Source of the DNA: Micrasema longulum | Lineage: Eukaryota > Arthropoda > Insecta > Trichoptera > Brachycentridae | Assembly (NCBI GenBank): GCA_022494885.1 | Contig: JAGVSM010003988.1 | Span: 62,001-126,000 of the forward strand | Length of the DNA: 64,000 nt | Direction of reading: 5' to 3' | Translations under genes and position numbers: made by a program | Notes under the pieces: generated by a model | Told to the model about the DNA's origin: nothing | What the model saw: only the letters and a program-made list of their open reading frames with translations | Database searches by the model: none | Shown: positions 24,180 to 35,827 of the stretch, piece by piece | How the letters are laid out: each line of letters begins with the position of its first letter | Numbering within the stretch: position 1 is the first letter of the stretch

Positions 24180-24425
24180 TCATCAATACCTTTCCGCACC
24201 TAATGGTGCATATAATACTGCATTGATACACCAATCGCAGCTTTACTTGATCAATTTTGGTTACATGAAGGTAAGATGATCAGTTATAAGCTTCAGGTGC
24301 CAGTCCAGGGACTATGAAATATTCAAATGTAAAAACACCTTTTCAAATAAATATTTCATGTCAATCATATCAGGAATCAAATCCGAGACCTCTTGAATGG
24401 TAGGTGCTGACCACTGCACCACAAT
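24180..24425 (-). repeat. SINE family C, long copy
   Basis: Runs from CATCAATACCTTTCCGCACC and AATGGTGCAT through ATACACCAATCGCAG, GAAGGTAAGATGATCAG and CAGTCCAGGGACTATGAAAT to AATCAAATCCGAGACC and GACCACTGCACCAC. The last two are the reversed B and A boxes of a tRNA-like head. Length is about 245 bp. Confidence 0.85.
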
Positions 24426-25319
24426 ATATATAAAGCATAATGTACTTCTATACTAAAAGAAAACTGTTTTTTTATTTAAGTACCCACATATTGACGTGTT
24501 TTACCATGAAACGCTTGAATTTAAATTTTGTACTTGTCGTGTAAAAGACCTCTGGCGTATGTAATAAATATTTTTCAAAATGGGTTACGTTTATTTCCAC
24601 TCGTTAATTAAACTAGTAGGGGGTATTGATTCGTATGTAGTATTTAATAAAATCAATGAAGAAGTTTGGTACATACACTACAATTCTAGATAAAATTGAT
24701 CATTGACGCATTAAAATAAATCAACTTGAAACTAATCTGGTACATTTCTTTGACTCGAACAAGTCAATTAAATACACTAGGGTGGGTTGGTACAATTAGC
24801 TGGCGGTGTGGGATGGTCCTATCATTAGTTCCTCGGGCCGCCGCAGGGCGCTTCGGGCTTGTTCCGAATTCAAATTATTATTTCAAAATCATAAAAAGAA
24901 CAAAGTTGTCCGGTGATGATTCGAGAGTTTGATCATGGGAACAATTAGGAGCAATTATTATTTTTTGTTTGATGTAATTTGGATCTTATTATAATATAAT
25001 ACGTCTGTGCTGGGTTTTCAATTAACGAACGTGTCTCAGAAGGTCAATATATTGTCGGTCAATTTTTTATTATTTTTTTACTTCTCTTTTAATTTCACTT
25101 ACTTTAAAAAATTCAATAAATAAATTTAAAAAACCAATAAGGTTTTGAATATGTCCAAATGTTTGTAGAAAACCTGGATTTCACTCCCCTTCCATCACCT
25201 CTCCTCACCTCTCTTCATAGTAAAGTGTTAACTTTTTAGTTAAGTTTTGTTTAAAATTGTTTTATAAAATTATAAGATTTTGTTGAAACATGTCCATGTA
25301 CTTGTTATTTTATCAAACT

Positions 25320-25990
25320 GAACGTTTTGGTAAGGTAAGAGAAAATTGCCTTAAGGCAATATGCCCGCCCTTATATGTATATATTACAAATTGTATTTTT
25401 AATTTTTTTTTTCTTCTTTTATTAAGGTTATTAACTAAAGTAAGGTTAATTATTAAAGCACAAAAAAGAGAAGGAAAAAAAACATAAATAGAAGTTGTTA
25501 AAATTTTTTAATTAAAGTAAAAAAATTAAGAAAATTCGTAAAAGTATTTAGAAGTTAAGAATTAAAATAAAGAATGAAAAACATGCTCAGATGTAAAAAT
25601 AAAATACAATAATAAAAACATTTTTTTAAAAGGAAAAATATAAATATACACATACATATTTTAAGGGATTCAAAGAAACGATGAGACGAATCTTTAAAGA
25701 ATCTTTAAATAAGAAAACAAATTTAAGTCAATTTAAAAATATCTTCAAAATTAATGACACATAGTAAGAGCAGCAATATATTGATTTTATATACATATAC
25801 AATATAAGTAATTAAAAGTAATTTAAAAGTATAAAAACATGTGAATGCAGCAGAGAAAAAAGAATGAATAACAGGTATAGGTAAGATTTAAAATTATAAA
25901 AAGTAAATAAAGTACAATACGGAGAAGATTTTAAACCAATGGTATATATGTATAAAGTGTAAAATAAATAAATGAGTCTATTTTCAGTAG
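25320..25990 (+). mobile_element. LINE 3' UTR region (subfamily gamma), A-rich
   Basis: AAATTGCCTTAAGGCAATAT followed by GCCCGCCCTTATATGTATAT is the inverse of the block at 23850. About 600 bp of A-rich DNA follow. No coding end is visible upstream, so only the tail region is supported; the right boundary is uncertain. Confidence 0.45.
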
Positions 25991-26377
25991 AGGGTCAAAT
26001 CCCGACTTGTTAACAGAGATTAGGACAAACTGAAATTATTTTTGAATCATAAAAAAGGTATGTGTTTAAATTAGCTTTATGAAATGTTATTATTCGAACA
26101 TGAGAACACGCAGATGTAATTTGAAATATGACACCTGGAACAGTCAGATATTTAAATTTACCTATTCGTTCCGAAATGCAAAAGAATTAAACGAAAAAGC
26201 AGTCAAAATTTGACAAATCGCGTGTGTAATAAATTATATCTACCAAACAATATGTTTAAAGTATCTATGAGGTGTCAGAAAATGTTCAGAAATACCTATT
26301 ATCCTTAAGGCAAGTTTTTACATGTGCGATTTTAGGATTGATTATAATTAATTAAAATATTTTTCAAATCCCTTTTT

Positions 26378-26510
26378 TTTAAATCTGGACTTGCGCAATC
26401 CTAAGACTGATCACCGCATAACAAAAATGGTCAGGATACGCAGCAATTGGAGTACCGGTACAATGCAGGATACACCCCTGGGGAGCTAATGGGTATAGGA
26501 AAATGATCAT
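26378..26510 (+). repeat. SINE family C tail fragment
   Basis: TCTGGACTTGCGC, CCTAAGACTGATCACC, ACGCAGCAATTGGAGTACCG and GGGTATAGGAAAATGATCAT follow the family C body order. The tRNA-like head is missing. Confidence 0.6.
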
Positions 26511-26599
26511 AAAATTGGATATAAAAAAAAGTTTTCTTACCAGCGATAAAAATTAGAGCATTAAATAGGGTTAACATTAACCTTTTTTTACATTTTTAA

Positions 26600-26965
26600 A
26601 GTAATAAAAGTCTATGAAATACTGTCTAGTAAAAATATATTTTTTTAAAGTTTTATTTTATAATTTTGAATTATCGCAAAATGAGTCTTTGCATTGGCCA
26701 CGCCCCTAATACGTCACGATTCATGTTAATTTTTAATTTAGTTCCTGACAATTATTTTATAGAACATCGTCACGAATCTTGAAGTCACAACTATCAGTGC
26801 CAAACATGTCGCGTTCTTCAAGCGACGTATTTTAAAAAAAAATGTTATATATGAAATCATTTCTCCACAATATTCGCATTGATTTTGAAAATACAATTAT
26901 TTATTCTAAAGCCATTGTGTATATTTATATCGGTATTTGTAGTATGTGATATTTTTCTATTGTAC
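26600..26965 (-). repeat. family E repeat, inverted copy
   Basis: The reverse complement of the 21316-21690 copy with about 75-80 percent visible identity over GGGGCGTGGCCAATG, TCGTGACGTATTAGG, TGTGACTTCAAGATTC and CGGTATTTGTAGTATGTGAT. Confidence 0.6.
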
Positions 26966-27329
26966 AGCGAAGTTTCGCAAAAGTGTATGAAATAAATAAT
27001 TAAAATGTGTGTTGAGGGCTCTTCTGTCGTTTTTATTGATGATTAGCTTGCTTAACGTGCTTGCGTAGCTATGAACAGCGACTCAATGCATTAAGCAGAC
27101 GTTTCTAGAAACACATTGTAGTGGTATGTTATGACGTGCGATAACCCTCCTCCTTGGCTCTGACGCATACTAAAAATTATTGAATCGGAACTGCATCGGC
27201 GACGCGCCACGACACGCCACGCGAGAGCAGTGCAATTATTTTTTTAATCGATTTTTATTTGATTATCTTTTTAATTTAACATTAATTTATAAACCCTTAT
27301 GGATTATTACTTATGACATTAATTCAACA

Positions 27330-27540
27330 ATTTATTCATTTGTTTTAAATTAATATTCTGCTGTTGATAATACTATTTTTAACATCTTTTGAATAAGTTG
27401 TCCGAGTAGAGATAAAAGTGGTTAGTTTGTCTGGTTGTTCATTGTATAGTTTCAGTCCAATTTTTATTGGTCTCGATTGTCCTTGTCTTGTTTAAGAATG
27501 TTGTCTGTGATATTGTTCAGATATTCTAGTTTTATTTATT
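27330..27540 (-). pseudogene. LINE C-terminal fragment
   Basis: The minus frame reads RISEQYHRQHS, a stop, then TRQGQSRPIKIGLKLYNEQP and a short tail. A sister copy at 51480-51670 reads LKISEQYRKQLSKTTRENSR and QGLKLYNKLPDKT. Both fit the GLKLYNxLP end motif of Jockey/CR1-like ORF2. Confidence 0.6.
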
Positions 27541-27771
27541 TGTATAATGAAACAAAATACAAAACATCTGTACGCAAACGAAGAAAGTATAGATACATAA
27601 AATCAGCAAAAAATAAAGAAATAACAAAGGAAAATTAAACATGAAATTAGTTACATAAATACAAACCATAAAATAATTAGAAATAGGTATGCAGCAAATT
27701 ATCAATAAATAAAGAGTTTAAATATAAAAAGTATTTGATTAATTGAAGTAACACAGACGATATATCATAGT

Positions 27772-27972
27772 GGCGGCCTCCGTGGTGCAGTGGTCAAGAC
27801 GCTTGACTCACGCACGGAAGGTTCCGGGTTCGATTCCCGGTGAGAACACAAAAATTAAAAATATGATTTTTCTCAAACCTGGTTGTTCTGTAATGTAATT
27901 CACCACTGTAATTGGGTCTCCTGGCCTGTTGTGGTGAAAAATAAAATGAAATGAAATGAAATGAAATGAAAT
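27772..27972 (+). repeat. SINE family A copy (tRNA-derived) with (AAATG)n tail
   Basis: A box within GTGGTGCAGTGG, B box GGTTCGATTCC, then a body ending CTCCTGGCCTGTTGTGGTG and a pentamer tail of AAATG repeats (27945-27972). A second full copy lies at 42195-42390 with only scattered differences, so the family was active comparatively late. Confidence 0.88.
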
Positions 27973-28424
27973 AGTACAAACAGTCAAACATGTATAGCAC
28001 TTAGTACATTTTTATGATTTAGAAAAGAAGTTATTAAAAAGTGATAATTTTAATTTGTTTAAAGATAAATGAAATAAATAAATTACGTGTTTGTTTGCTA
28101 ACATGTGGAATCATGGAATATGTGAGTATTAAGCATTGTTTGAACTATACAAATAATCAAAAAAATAAGTATTTTGACTCGTCCCACGCTGTCTTACATA
28201 AAAATTCACACAATTCAAAAGTTCGAGACTGTCAAGAACGTTATTTAATAACTTGAAAAGCAGCACTAAATCAGAAAGTTCCCATCTATCACTAATATAT
28301 ATTAATTTTTACTGCTTCATTAAACATTTTTATAGTTCAGCTTTTCAATTGGAATGTTTAATTTAAAATTCACAAAAAAAAACTTGTTTATTGTGTATGC
28401 AGACAATTGGTAGAATTCCATATT

Positions 28425-28645
28425 AAATTTGGTAATGTATCCAAAATATAACGAGTTTATTGAATTATAATTCTACTTCATTTTTATAAAATATAAAAAG
28501 GGTAAATTGTGACGCGTTTCGTCTTGTTAGGAGTTTGTTTGAAAATGGCCTTATATAAATATACCCTTTGTATATTTTACAAAAAATAAAGTAGAAATAG
28601 AAACCAATAATCTTGTTTTATTTTGGATACATTACCAAATTCAAA
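28425..28645. repeat. near-perfect palindromic element, arms about 85 bp
   Basis: Left arm AATTTGGTAATGTATCCAAA (28427) and right arm TTTTGGATACATTACCAAAT (28621) are inverted copies. The pairing continues inward through TTCTACTTCATTTT / AAAATAAAGTAGAA and AAAGGGTA / TACCCTTT. The centre holds GACGCGTTTCGTCTTGTTAG, whose reverse resembles the CTNANGA...GAAAC core of Penelope terminal repeats. It may therefore be a pair of inverted terminal repeats without coding DNA. Confidence 0.65.
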
Positions 28646-28745
28646 ACTTGTGTTGGACTTTCTCCACACTGCTTATAAGGGTAACATAATGAGGAGACCA
28701 AACTGGGGACCCATATTCTAACTGACTTCTTACTAAGGTCATGTA
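28641..28745 (-). pseudogene. Jockey-like LINE reverse transcriptase thumb fragment
   Basis: The minus strand reads TLVRSQLEYGSPVWSPHYV then TLISSVEKVQHK in one open frame. This is the LVRxxLEYxSxVWxP block after the RT palm, also visible at 32892-33128. Only about 34 codons remain. Confidence 0.75.
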
Positions 28746-29439
28746 TTATAATTTTACTATGTCCGAGTTAATCATATTATTTTTCAAGTTTTAGTTCTTT
28801 GTCTTCAATGACATCAGCGGTTTTAAGATTCTAGTTGAAAAAGCTTTATTTACAATTAATTCTTTAGTTTTTTAAAGATTGCTTTAGTTGGTTTTTAGTT
28901 AATTTGAATGTCGTTGTAGTCTGTTTATGTCATTTTGGTTTCCTGTTCCACATATTTTTTGACCATATAAAATACAAAGAAGTTATATGTGCAATATAGC
29001 TTCTAAAACACCACTCCACAACGCGACATAACAATGTTATCCTGCCTTTAGAAGTTGCTTGTAATTTTGATAGAAATATGGGTGTAGATTTGGCTTGATA
29101 TTTCTGTTCCGTCTTCGCTCGCAGATTAGTGCGCGGCTGAGCGAAATGCACTTTTGATTTCGGATTAGTTTGAGTGCATTATGGAAATTCGCATTAAGGA
29201 CTTGCCAGGATGATAGCGGAGCGACAGGATAATTTAAAAAACGTCCTTCAATGTCCACGGGTCGTGCATCGTGCATGGCTTCAACATGGCGCGAACTGGT
29301 TCACACTTCGTATACACGGAGATGATACGAGTATAAACGGAAATAAAAAGATCATCACAATATTTTTAACCTTCACTGTAAATAGGGTCTAGATTTCCAA
29401 CCGCCCTTGCGATCTGTAGGTGTTAAACATGTTCTATAA

Positions 29440-29665
29440 GAACTAAGATATAGATGTTCAAATATAGGCAGACTGGTGAATGTTACACAGTGTGTAAAGT
29501 GGCTACTTAAACGAGCCAATGACAGGTCATAAGCCCTGTAGATGCTTTGACTTCTATATTACTTTCTCTAAAATGTTCTTCATCTCTGTTGTGATATATT
29601 GATAGAAACAGCTCCCCAGGGAGTTGAATCCAGTCCTTGTCTACAAAAGTTTGGACAAACTTAAA
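29440..29665. repeat. family A fragment
   Basis: Contains GTGAATGTTACACAGTGTG, CCAATGACAGGTCATAAGCC, CATCTCTGTTGTGATAT, CTCCCCAGGGAGTTGAATCC and AAAGTTTGGACAAAC. The order matches the right-hand half of the 60.8 kb copy. Confidence 0.7.
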
Positions 29666-30140
29666 ATATTTTATTTATTTATTTATTTAACTTTTTGTAC
29701 ATAATGTTATTTGTACATTGGCGGGCTTATTGCCAAATGGCAATTTCTTCCAACCAACCAATAAAATAAAAGTTTTATTTTTATAATTCAAGTTACAGAA
29801 CATATTCAATAGAAAAAAATATTAAAAAGCTAAAAATATATAAAAATAGAAATAAACGTATTTGTTTATAAATTACCTTAAATCAAAACTATTACTCAAT
29901 GGGAAAAAGGAAAAAAGCGGAAAGAGGAAAAAGGAAAGGAGGAGAGATTAAGGAAGAGAAAGGAGATGTTGCTTCAGACGTGATTTAAACAGAGATAATG
30001 TAGTAACATCTTTGATGGTGGATGGGAGATGATTCCACAGTCGAGCCGCATGGACACTATATGAGTTAGAGAAGAAAGAGGAATTGTGTATGGGTATTAA
30101 GAGAGTGCCTTGAGAATGAGAACGAATTGTTGAAATATTA
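29660..30140 (-). pseudogene. CR1/L2-like LINE C-terminus with 3' UTR (subfamily gamma)
   Basis: The minus strand from about 30140 to the stop at 29948-29950 reads IRSHSQGTLLIPIHNSSFF, YSVHAARLWNHLPSTIKDV and SLFKSRLKQHLL without interruption. Downstream, the 3' UTR carries the GCCATTTGGC palindrome and ends at a (TTTA)n tract (29670-29692). A similar C-terminus lies at 6302-6478. The rest of the element is missing on the upstream side. Confidence 0.78.
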
Positions 30141-30990
30141 AAAAAGTTCAGAATGCTGTTAACAATTTACCAGTCCTGTAGATTCTTTCTTAGGCGAAAG
30201 CGCTCGTTGGTCAAAATTTAATAAAATTGTTACTAAACCAAGAAGTTTTATTGATATGTTTATATTTAATTTTATCTAAATCATTGAGTATCGTAAAATA
30301 ATTATCAAAGTACATTGTATATAGGTTCTACGGTAAGCGTACGTATTGATCCGAGGACGAGGTAACTCGGAGATTTATGGTAAATTGTATCTAATTATAG
30401 GTCCAGATAAAGATGGAGAAATACCTTTCCCATCGAAGTTATATAATATAATTTTGAGAGCATGACATTAAAAACTTCATTTTAGTAATAGGACAGAAAA
30501 TTTGAATGTCATTGTCATTTTTCCCACCGCCTCGTCCATTCTGTCTTCTTCTTTCTTCCCAGCTCTCCTCGACTCTCCCCGTCTCATCTCGGTTCGTCTC
30601 TGCGCCGCAATTTGTGTGAGTGTTGCTACCCTCTCATTAGTGGACCCAAAGGACAAGAGGAAATCAACTTAATAATTGGGTAATTATCGTCTGCCACAAA
30701 TAGGTGCTTAAGACGTCGAATGGTACCCAACCAATAGGAACTGTCTGTCCGATAGATGAAGATTAGAGGATTGGTTCAATGAATAGCCATTTTAAGGTGA
30801 AGATCTTTTTTCGCCGTGTATATTATTTTTCCAAAAAAATTAAGATGTTCGTAATGCTTAAAATATTTAAATATAAAAAACTAAAATAAAATCGTTTATA
30901 TCCAACCATAACCTAGCACATCTTAAAGAATTCATTATGTTTATTACATAAATATAAGACGAGTGATACTTTAATCCACAAATTTGAAAT

Positions 30991-31040
30991 ATCCAATGAC
31001 CGGTTTCTTCACTTTCGTGACATTTTCGAGACTGGTATCT
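30991..31040 (-). ncRNA. hammerhead-like motif in P1 terminal repeat (left arm)
   Basis: The minus strand has GATACCAGT, a CTCGAAAATG box, stem TCACGAAAGTGA with a GAAA-type tetraloop, GAAAC, CGGTC and ATTGGATAT. Outer halves ACCAGT and A(C/T)TGG(A)T pair as stem I, and ACCGGT could form a loopless stem III. The expected CUGANGA is CUCGAARA, so activity is doubtful. Confidence 0.4.
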
Positions 31041-31194
31041 TTATTAAGGAGTTCAATGTATTTAAACAAAACAGAGGTAAAGATAGAGAATTCAAAATTA
31101 TATAAAAGTAAATTAAATAATGTTATTTTTATCTTAAGGATTATTATCACAATATTTGTAGAATACCTTAGAAATGGAGAATACCTTAGAAAAT

Positions 31195-31565
31195 GTATTC
31201 TCTTAGAAGGTATTCTCCATCCCTGTTGTAATTTGTTAATCTTACTGACTCCCAAGGGGGTGAAATCCAGTATTTTGTCTACAAAAATTAGGACAAACTC
31301 AAATATTGTAATAAAAACCAACTGGTCCAAGAAGAAGTTTAATTGTTTTCAGGCGTTGCCTAGTATGTGAAATTATTCAGTCAGATGAATCTCTTCACAA
31401 CAATAAAGATTTCAGTTCATTAACTTCACTAAAATCAACAAATGGAAGAAATTAAGAAATATGGATGTTAAAACATAGGCAAACTGGTGAATGTTACACA
31501 GTGTGTAAAGTGGCCACTAAAACCAGCCAATGACTGATCATAAGCCCTGTAGATGCCTAGACTTC
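31195..31565. repeat. family A element nested in P1
   Basis: CATCCCTGTTGTAATTTG, ACTCCCAAGGGGGTGAAATC, AAATTAGGACAAACTCAAAT, AACTGGTCCAAGAAGAAG, TTTTCAGGCGTTGCCTAG, ACACAGTGTGTAAAGTGGCC and CCCTGTAGATGCCTAGACTT follow in order. This is one of the most complete single-orientation copies in the window. Confidence 0.72.
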
Positions 31566-31680
31566 CCCCAAAAAAATAAATTGATAATGATCCTTAAGAT
31601 AAAAATAACTTTATTTTCATATAATTTCGAATTATCTATCCTTACCTTTGTTTTGTATAAATACATTGAACTCCTTAATA

Positions 31681-31736
31681 AAGATACCAGTCTCGAGGAT
31701 GTCGCAAAAGCGATGAAACCGGTCACTGGATATTCC
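31681..31736 (+). ncRNA. hammerhead-like motif in P1 terminal repeat (right arm)
   Basis: GATACCAGT, CTCGAGGATG, GTCGC-AAAA-GCGAT, GAAAC, CGGTC and ACTGGATAT. Stem I pairs five base pairs next to the putative cleavage site (CCAGT with ACTGG). The same C insertion in CUGANGA is seen in all four P1 copies. Confidence 0.4.
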
Positions 31737-32238
31737 AAATTTGTGGATTAAAGTATCACTCGTCTTTTATTTATATGATAAATTACAATAAACTTCCTTC
31801 AAGAATTTTCAATTACAAACTTAAGTTTATCAAGCCCTTTTTTGTATTAAATACTCCTTACTATTTTGCAAATGCAATATTTAGTTATAATACGAAACAA
31901 TTCCAGCAAAAGTATTTATATTTAGACATAAAAAAAAAAATATCATCCCTGCCGAAATGAAAGCAAATAACCGATAGTAAATTTAATACTTATTTACAAA
32001 CTTTAAGGAAAACTAAAACTAATGGAAAATGGTCCATTTCATATTTTTTGTTTTATAAATTAAATTGATACATGTTTTATTAACAATTGTTTTCCAAATT
32101 AAAAAAGACAATAAGCATTTTGTTTCGACAGTTTCACATTTTTTAGTTTTAATATTAGATTTTTATTTTAAAAAGACTTGACATAATATCCATCATATGT
32201 ATTTAAATGATGAAGTTATATTTTTAAAAATCTTCAAA

Positions 32239-32405
32239 TGGACATTTTACACTGGGTTTGGAAAGTAAAATTTGTATGCATATGCTGGATTTTTGTACAA
32301 TAAATATTTATCCTTGCTATGCGAAGAAAAGTTATACGAATGAAAGTGATGCCAATACGACAATAAATATGTTTTACGGTGTAAGAAAGAGCACGAGAAT
32401 AGAAC
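32239..32405 (+). repeat. family F repeat
   Basis: An inverted partner lies at 36375-36525. Shared blocks include GGAAAGTAAAATTT, ATGCTGGAT, AATATTTATCCT and AGAGCACGA(G/A)ATAGAAC. The longest frames in both begin MESKI and share MLD and NIYP, but they diverge afterwards. No family was recognised. Confidence 0.45.
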
Positions 32406-33180
32406 TTATTTATTTATTTATTAACGGACATTGTCCATGTATACAATTTATAAGGTTTAAATATAACAATAAAAGAGTAGTTTAAAACATTTAAAGAAAA
32501 AAGAAAGAAGCATTGACTAACATAAGGGACATCGAGACAAGATCTGGACTATTTATTTAGTGCTCGTTTAAATCGTTGTAAACCTAAACCAAAGAAGTCC
32601 AGATCCTGTCTTGAGTTAACAATACGACAAAGGCGGGTCATTGGAGAATTTAGGCCATAGTTTGTTCTATGCTGATCGATGAACAGTACTTCATTGTTTC
32701 TCAATCTACGAGTCGGAATATTGAATTTTACTTGTCTCAGTAATGATGGAACATCGATTATACCATTTAGTATGCCGAATATATGTATATGGAGTCAATA
32801 TTAGTTCTACGTTTTTGTAGACTAGAAATATTTAACATTGACTCTATTTCAGCATAAGAATAATTATCTCTCTCTAGTCTGAGCATCCACGCTATTTTCG
32901 AAGCAAGCGATGTTGGACTGATTCAATGTGATTTATGCGATTGACATAGAATGGAGACCAGACCACGGAGGCATATTCTAGAAGAGGGCGAACAGTTGAG
33001 CAACAAAGAGTTTTGATTGCACGGACATTAGTAAAATCAGAGGATATTCTGTTAACGAAGCCAAGTAATTTCAGTGATTTATTTACTGTATTATCTATAT
33101 GCTCGTTGTATGTCAGTTTATAGTCCAAAACAACTCCTAAATCTCTGATGGACTTGACTACATCAATTTTTATAACAAGG
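32400..33180 (-). pseudogene. Jockey-like LINE, C-terminal third and 3' end
   Basis: The minus strand reads IDVVKSIRDLGVVLDYKL, KSLKLLGFVNRISSDF, TLCCSTVRPLLEYASVVW, NRINHIESVQHRLLRK, then a one-base shift, IAWMLRLERDNYSYAEIE, a second shift, FGILNGIIDVPSLLRQV and a long C-terminal run ending in FGLGLQRFKRALNK near 32545. The last 130 bp form a short 3' UTR ending in (AAAT)n at 32406-32425. The RT palm and the endonuclease are missing. Two frameshifts mean no protein can be made. Confidence 0.88.
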
Positions 33181-33694
33181 AAGATAGAGACTCTGCTCTG
33201 TGGTCGGCGTTATCAGTCAGTTATTGGCAGTGAGCGGGAGTGCAAGCCAGTTAAATGACCGGTGTATTTGTGATTATTAATTTATTTTAAAGCTAAACAG
33301 GTTTATATTATAATTTTTATTTAAGTATCTGAACTTCAAAATATTCTGTTATTTCCTTGAGATAACACGATGTTACATCGACGCGTATAGTTTTTTTTAA
33401 TAGAAGCACAGCCTGTTCAAAATTAAAACATAATTTAACGTTCTAAAGTTGAGACTAGACTAAAGATGAATTTCCAATTTATTTTATGTATTAATCACAA
33501 ATTATAAATACTCTATATATCTATAATTTTCTCTATTTCCACCAGATGAAGAAAATAGTTTTCTGTTTAAAATAAAATTAGAACCAAGGTTATATTTATA
33601 TTTATATTATGGTCCAGAGACGACTGTTTTAGACTCTGTAGCTATTTTCAGGTAAAAATCCTAAACAAAAAAATCTAATTAAGATAAGTCCACC

Positions 33695-33915
33695 TCACAT
33701 GCTGATTGTATGATTCCTACAATTTTTAAGGTCCTGGATTCGATTCCTAGCACGGTTGGTGTGAAACGTTGGTTTTAAAGGTTCTGTACTGCAATATGTC
33801 AATGTTCCTGGATTTCCACCAGAAGCGCCAAACTGTGAATGAATGAATGATCGAGATACGCTGCAATTTTAGTGCCCTATACACCATTAAATGCGGATAG
33901 GGAAATGATGATGAG
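33695..33915 (+). repeat. SINE family C copy
   Basis: CATGCTGATTGTATGATTCC and GGATTCGATTCCTAGC (B box) form the head. The body AAGGTTCTGTACTGCAATAT, TTCCTGGATTTCCACCAG, AGTGCCCTATACACC and GGGAAATGATGATG follows. A short TGAATGAATGAATGA expansion interrupts it at 33837. Confidence 0.75.
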
Positions 33916-35440
33916 TTATCAAATCGGTCAAATTTGATGAGTTATCAAATCGGTCAAATTTTATAAAATTTATTTTTGAAACTGAAAAGTTACGTTACAA
34001 AGTATTGAAGCGAAACGATATGGTCGTTTCTCCGTTGCGTAAAAAATAATTTAGTTATTCAGTGACGAAAGCTTAAAAGCTCAGAGTTTTAAAACGTTCG
34101 GCTTTTGTGTTCTTTCAGTGGTGTTTTCGCAAATAACCATTAAAGCATTCTGGGTATACCTACACAGAGAGCGATAATTAAGAAAATAATCTTCGTTTTG
34201 CGGTCTGCCACTTTTGGCACCAGACAAAGACTAAAACCGAAACTTTGTAAGGCTAAACTTGAAACTACCTCTATTGGTTTTTAAGTGTCATTATATACCT
34301 GACTGTTTCCAGAAATGTATTATTAAATTTCATTCATGTTCTTTAATAACCGAGCTTTTTTGGACAAGGTTTAAGTATAAAAACACATCAACGATTATTA
34401 AAAAGGGTTTGATAGTGTTTTTTGCGGGATGTTAATTTTAATAACATTATAAATGGGCATATATTGCAACAACCTTTATGATTAAATTATAAATTAGCAA
34501 ATTTACTGGAATTATAATAAAAACTGATTTCAAAAACATGGATATGTCAATTATTGATTATCCTTTATTATGGCGTATAATAAAGTACATATATTTAATC
34601 AAATACCAGTTGTAGCGTTTTCGAGTGTATGTTTTTTATGTTAAAGTACAGTATATAAATATTTTTTACGATCTGTTATATTCAGTTATAGACACAATTC
34701 TCAAAAATAAAATCATCGTCATAAAAAAATACGTTTTTTTATTTTTACTAGAGTTTTTGTTTTTATTTTTACTAGGTTAGTATTTATATTTGAATTTATG
34801 TTTTAATTTTTGCTATTATTGATTTTGTTACAATTTTGAATATGATAAGTATCGATTATTTTAACACCATTCAATGAAAAAATACATTTAACTAAAAGGT
34901 CCTTCCTAAACCAAACTGGAATTTGTTGCTAGTTGGGACCTGGAACAAAAAACTAACGTACATTGTAAAAACATTGAAAATAAATAAAAAATATCAGCAA
35001 AAAGAGAAGAGAAAACAAATACTTCCATAATTTATTTTAATAAAAATAAAAAATAATTTTCAATGTCATTATTTAACGTGAAGCACATAAACCAGATACT
35101 GGCTGTTTATCTGTTGACTTTTGTGAAGTAAAATAAATGTAACCTTTATTGATGCAGGTGAGAGTAATCTGCATGAACTATCTATATGTTTTCAATTTCT
35201 ATTGTATTGATATAAAATATTGAAAATTTCTTGGAGAGGAACTCAGTCATTGTCAAAAAATATTTTTTTTTACACTCAATATTGTTGATTCTGCATCTTT
35301 GTTGAAATACCCATCAACCTAGGTTAAACATATTTTATTTTATTATTTCAAATTTAATACATAATTGCTCCTTAACTCATCTTATAGACGTTCATAAAGG
35401 TAGACCACGAAAAAATGGGTACAGAGTAATTATATAATTA
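33916..35440. other. AT-rich stretch without recognised gene
   Basis: A direct 33-bp duplication (TGATGAGTTATCAAATCGG twice, about 33910 and 33940) opens the region. A weak family A trace (ATCTGTTGACTTTTGTGAAG, TGATGCAGGTGAGA) lies at 35115-35175. Otherwise only short random frames are present. Confidence 0.5.
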
Positions 35441-35512
35441 TTCTGGCGTCTTAAACCCGAGTGCCTTAGGAAATTGGTCTCGGGTTCGAGTCTGGCCCTG
35501 GCCGAGGCTTTT
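35440..35512 (+). repeat. tRNA-like sequence, possible SINE head
   Basis: CGGGTTCGAGTCTGG contains a B-box match, and GGCGTCTTAAACCCGAG is a plausible upstream half. A working acceptor stem is not evident, and TTTTTAATAGG follows. It is probably a SINE or pseudogene. Confidence 0.35.
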
Positions 35513-35827
35513 TAATAGGTCAATAACAATTATTATCGAAGTCTTAGACTTGTGTATGAGGAAGTAATTGGCCCGAGGTGATGATCTTTGACGAGTCTAG
35601 ATTCAGTTTAGTGTGAATAATGAAAAAAAGGATTTATAAAAGCAATCAAAATGATTGCTCGAATTAAAATTTTATTAATGGTTAGAAAATCAAAAACACT
35701 GGTAATCCATCATTTTAATGATTGGGAATAATTATTTTTGGATAAGAATGTTGAGCTGTTTATATTCCCTCAAAACTTAAATAGTTCTGATAAATCATTA
35801 GCGTTGAAAAAATATAATCATAATTAT

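Larger units (their letters stand above)
30955..31765. mobile_element. Penelope-like element P1 copy, inverted terminal repeats split by family A
   Basis: Terminal repeats at 30955-31140 and 31585-31765 are inverted and about 90 percent alike; each carries AGACGAGTGATACTTTAATC at its outer end and a hammerhead-like core. The coding middle has been replaced by, or disrupted by, a family A element (31195-31565). Because the arms are complementary, both strands show open frames of 119 and 128 codons that are artefacts. The same terminal repeat flanks a readable GIY-YIG fragment at 46965-47885, which identifies the family. Confidence 0.72.

Noticed and set aside
30971..31370. Open frames of 119 and 128 codons on opposite strands
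   Set aside because: They lie over a P1 terminal repeat and family A and have no recognisable motif; non-coding terminal-repeat sequence explains both.
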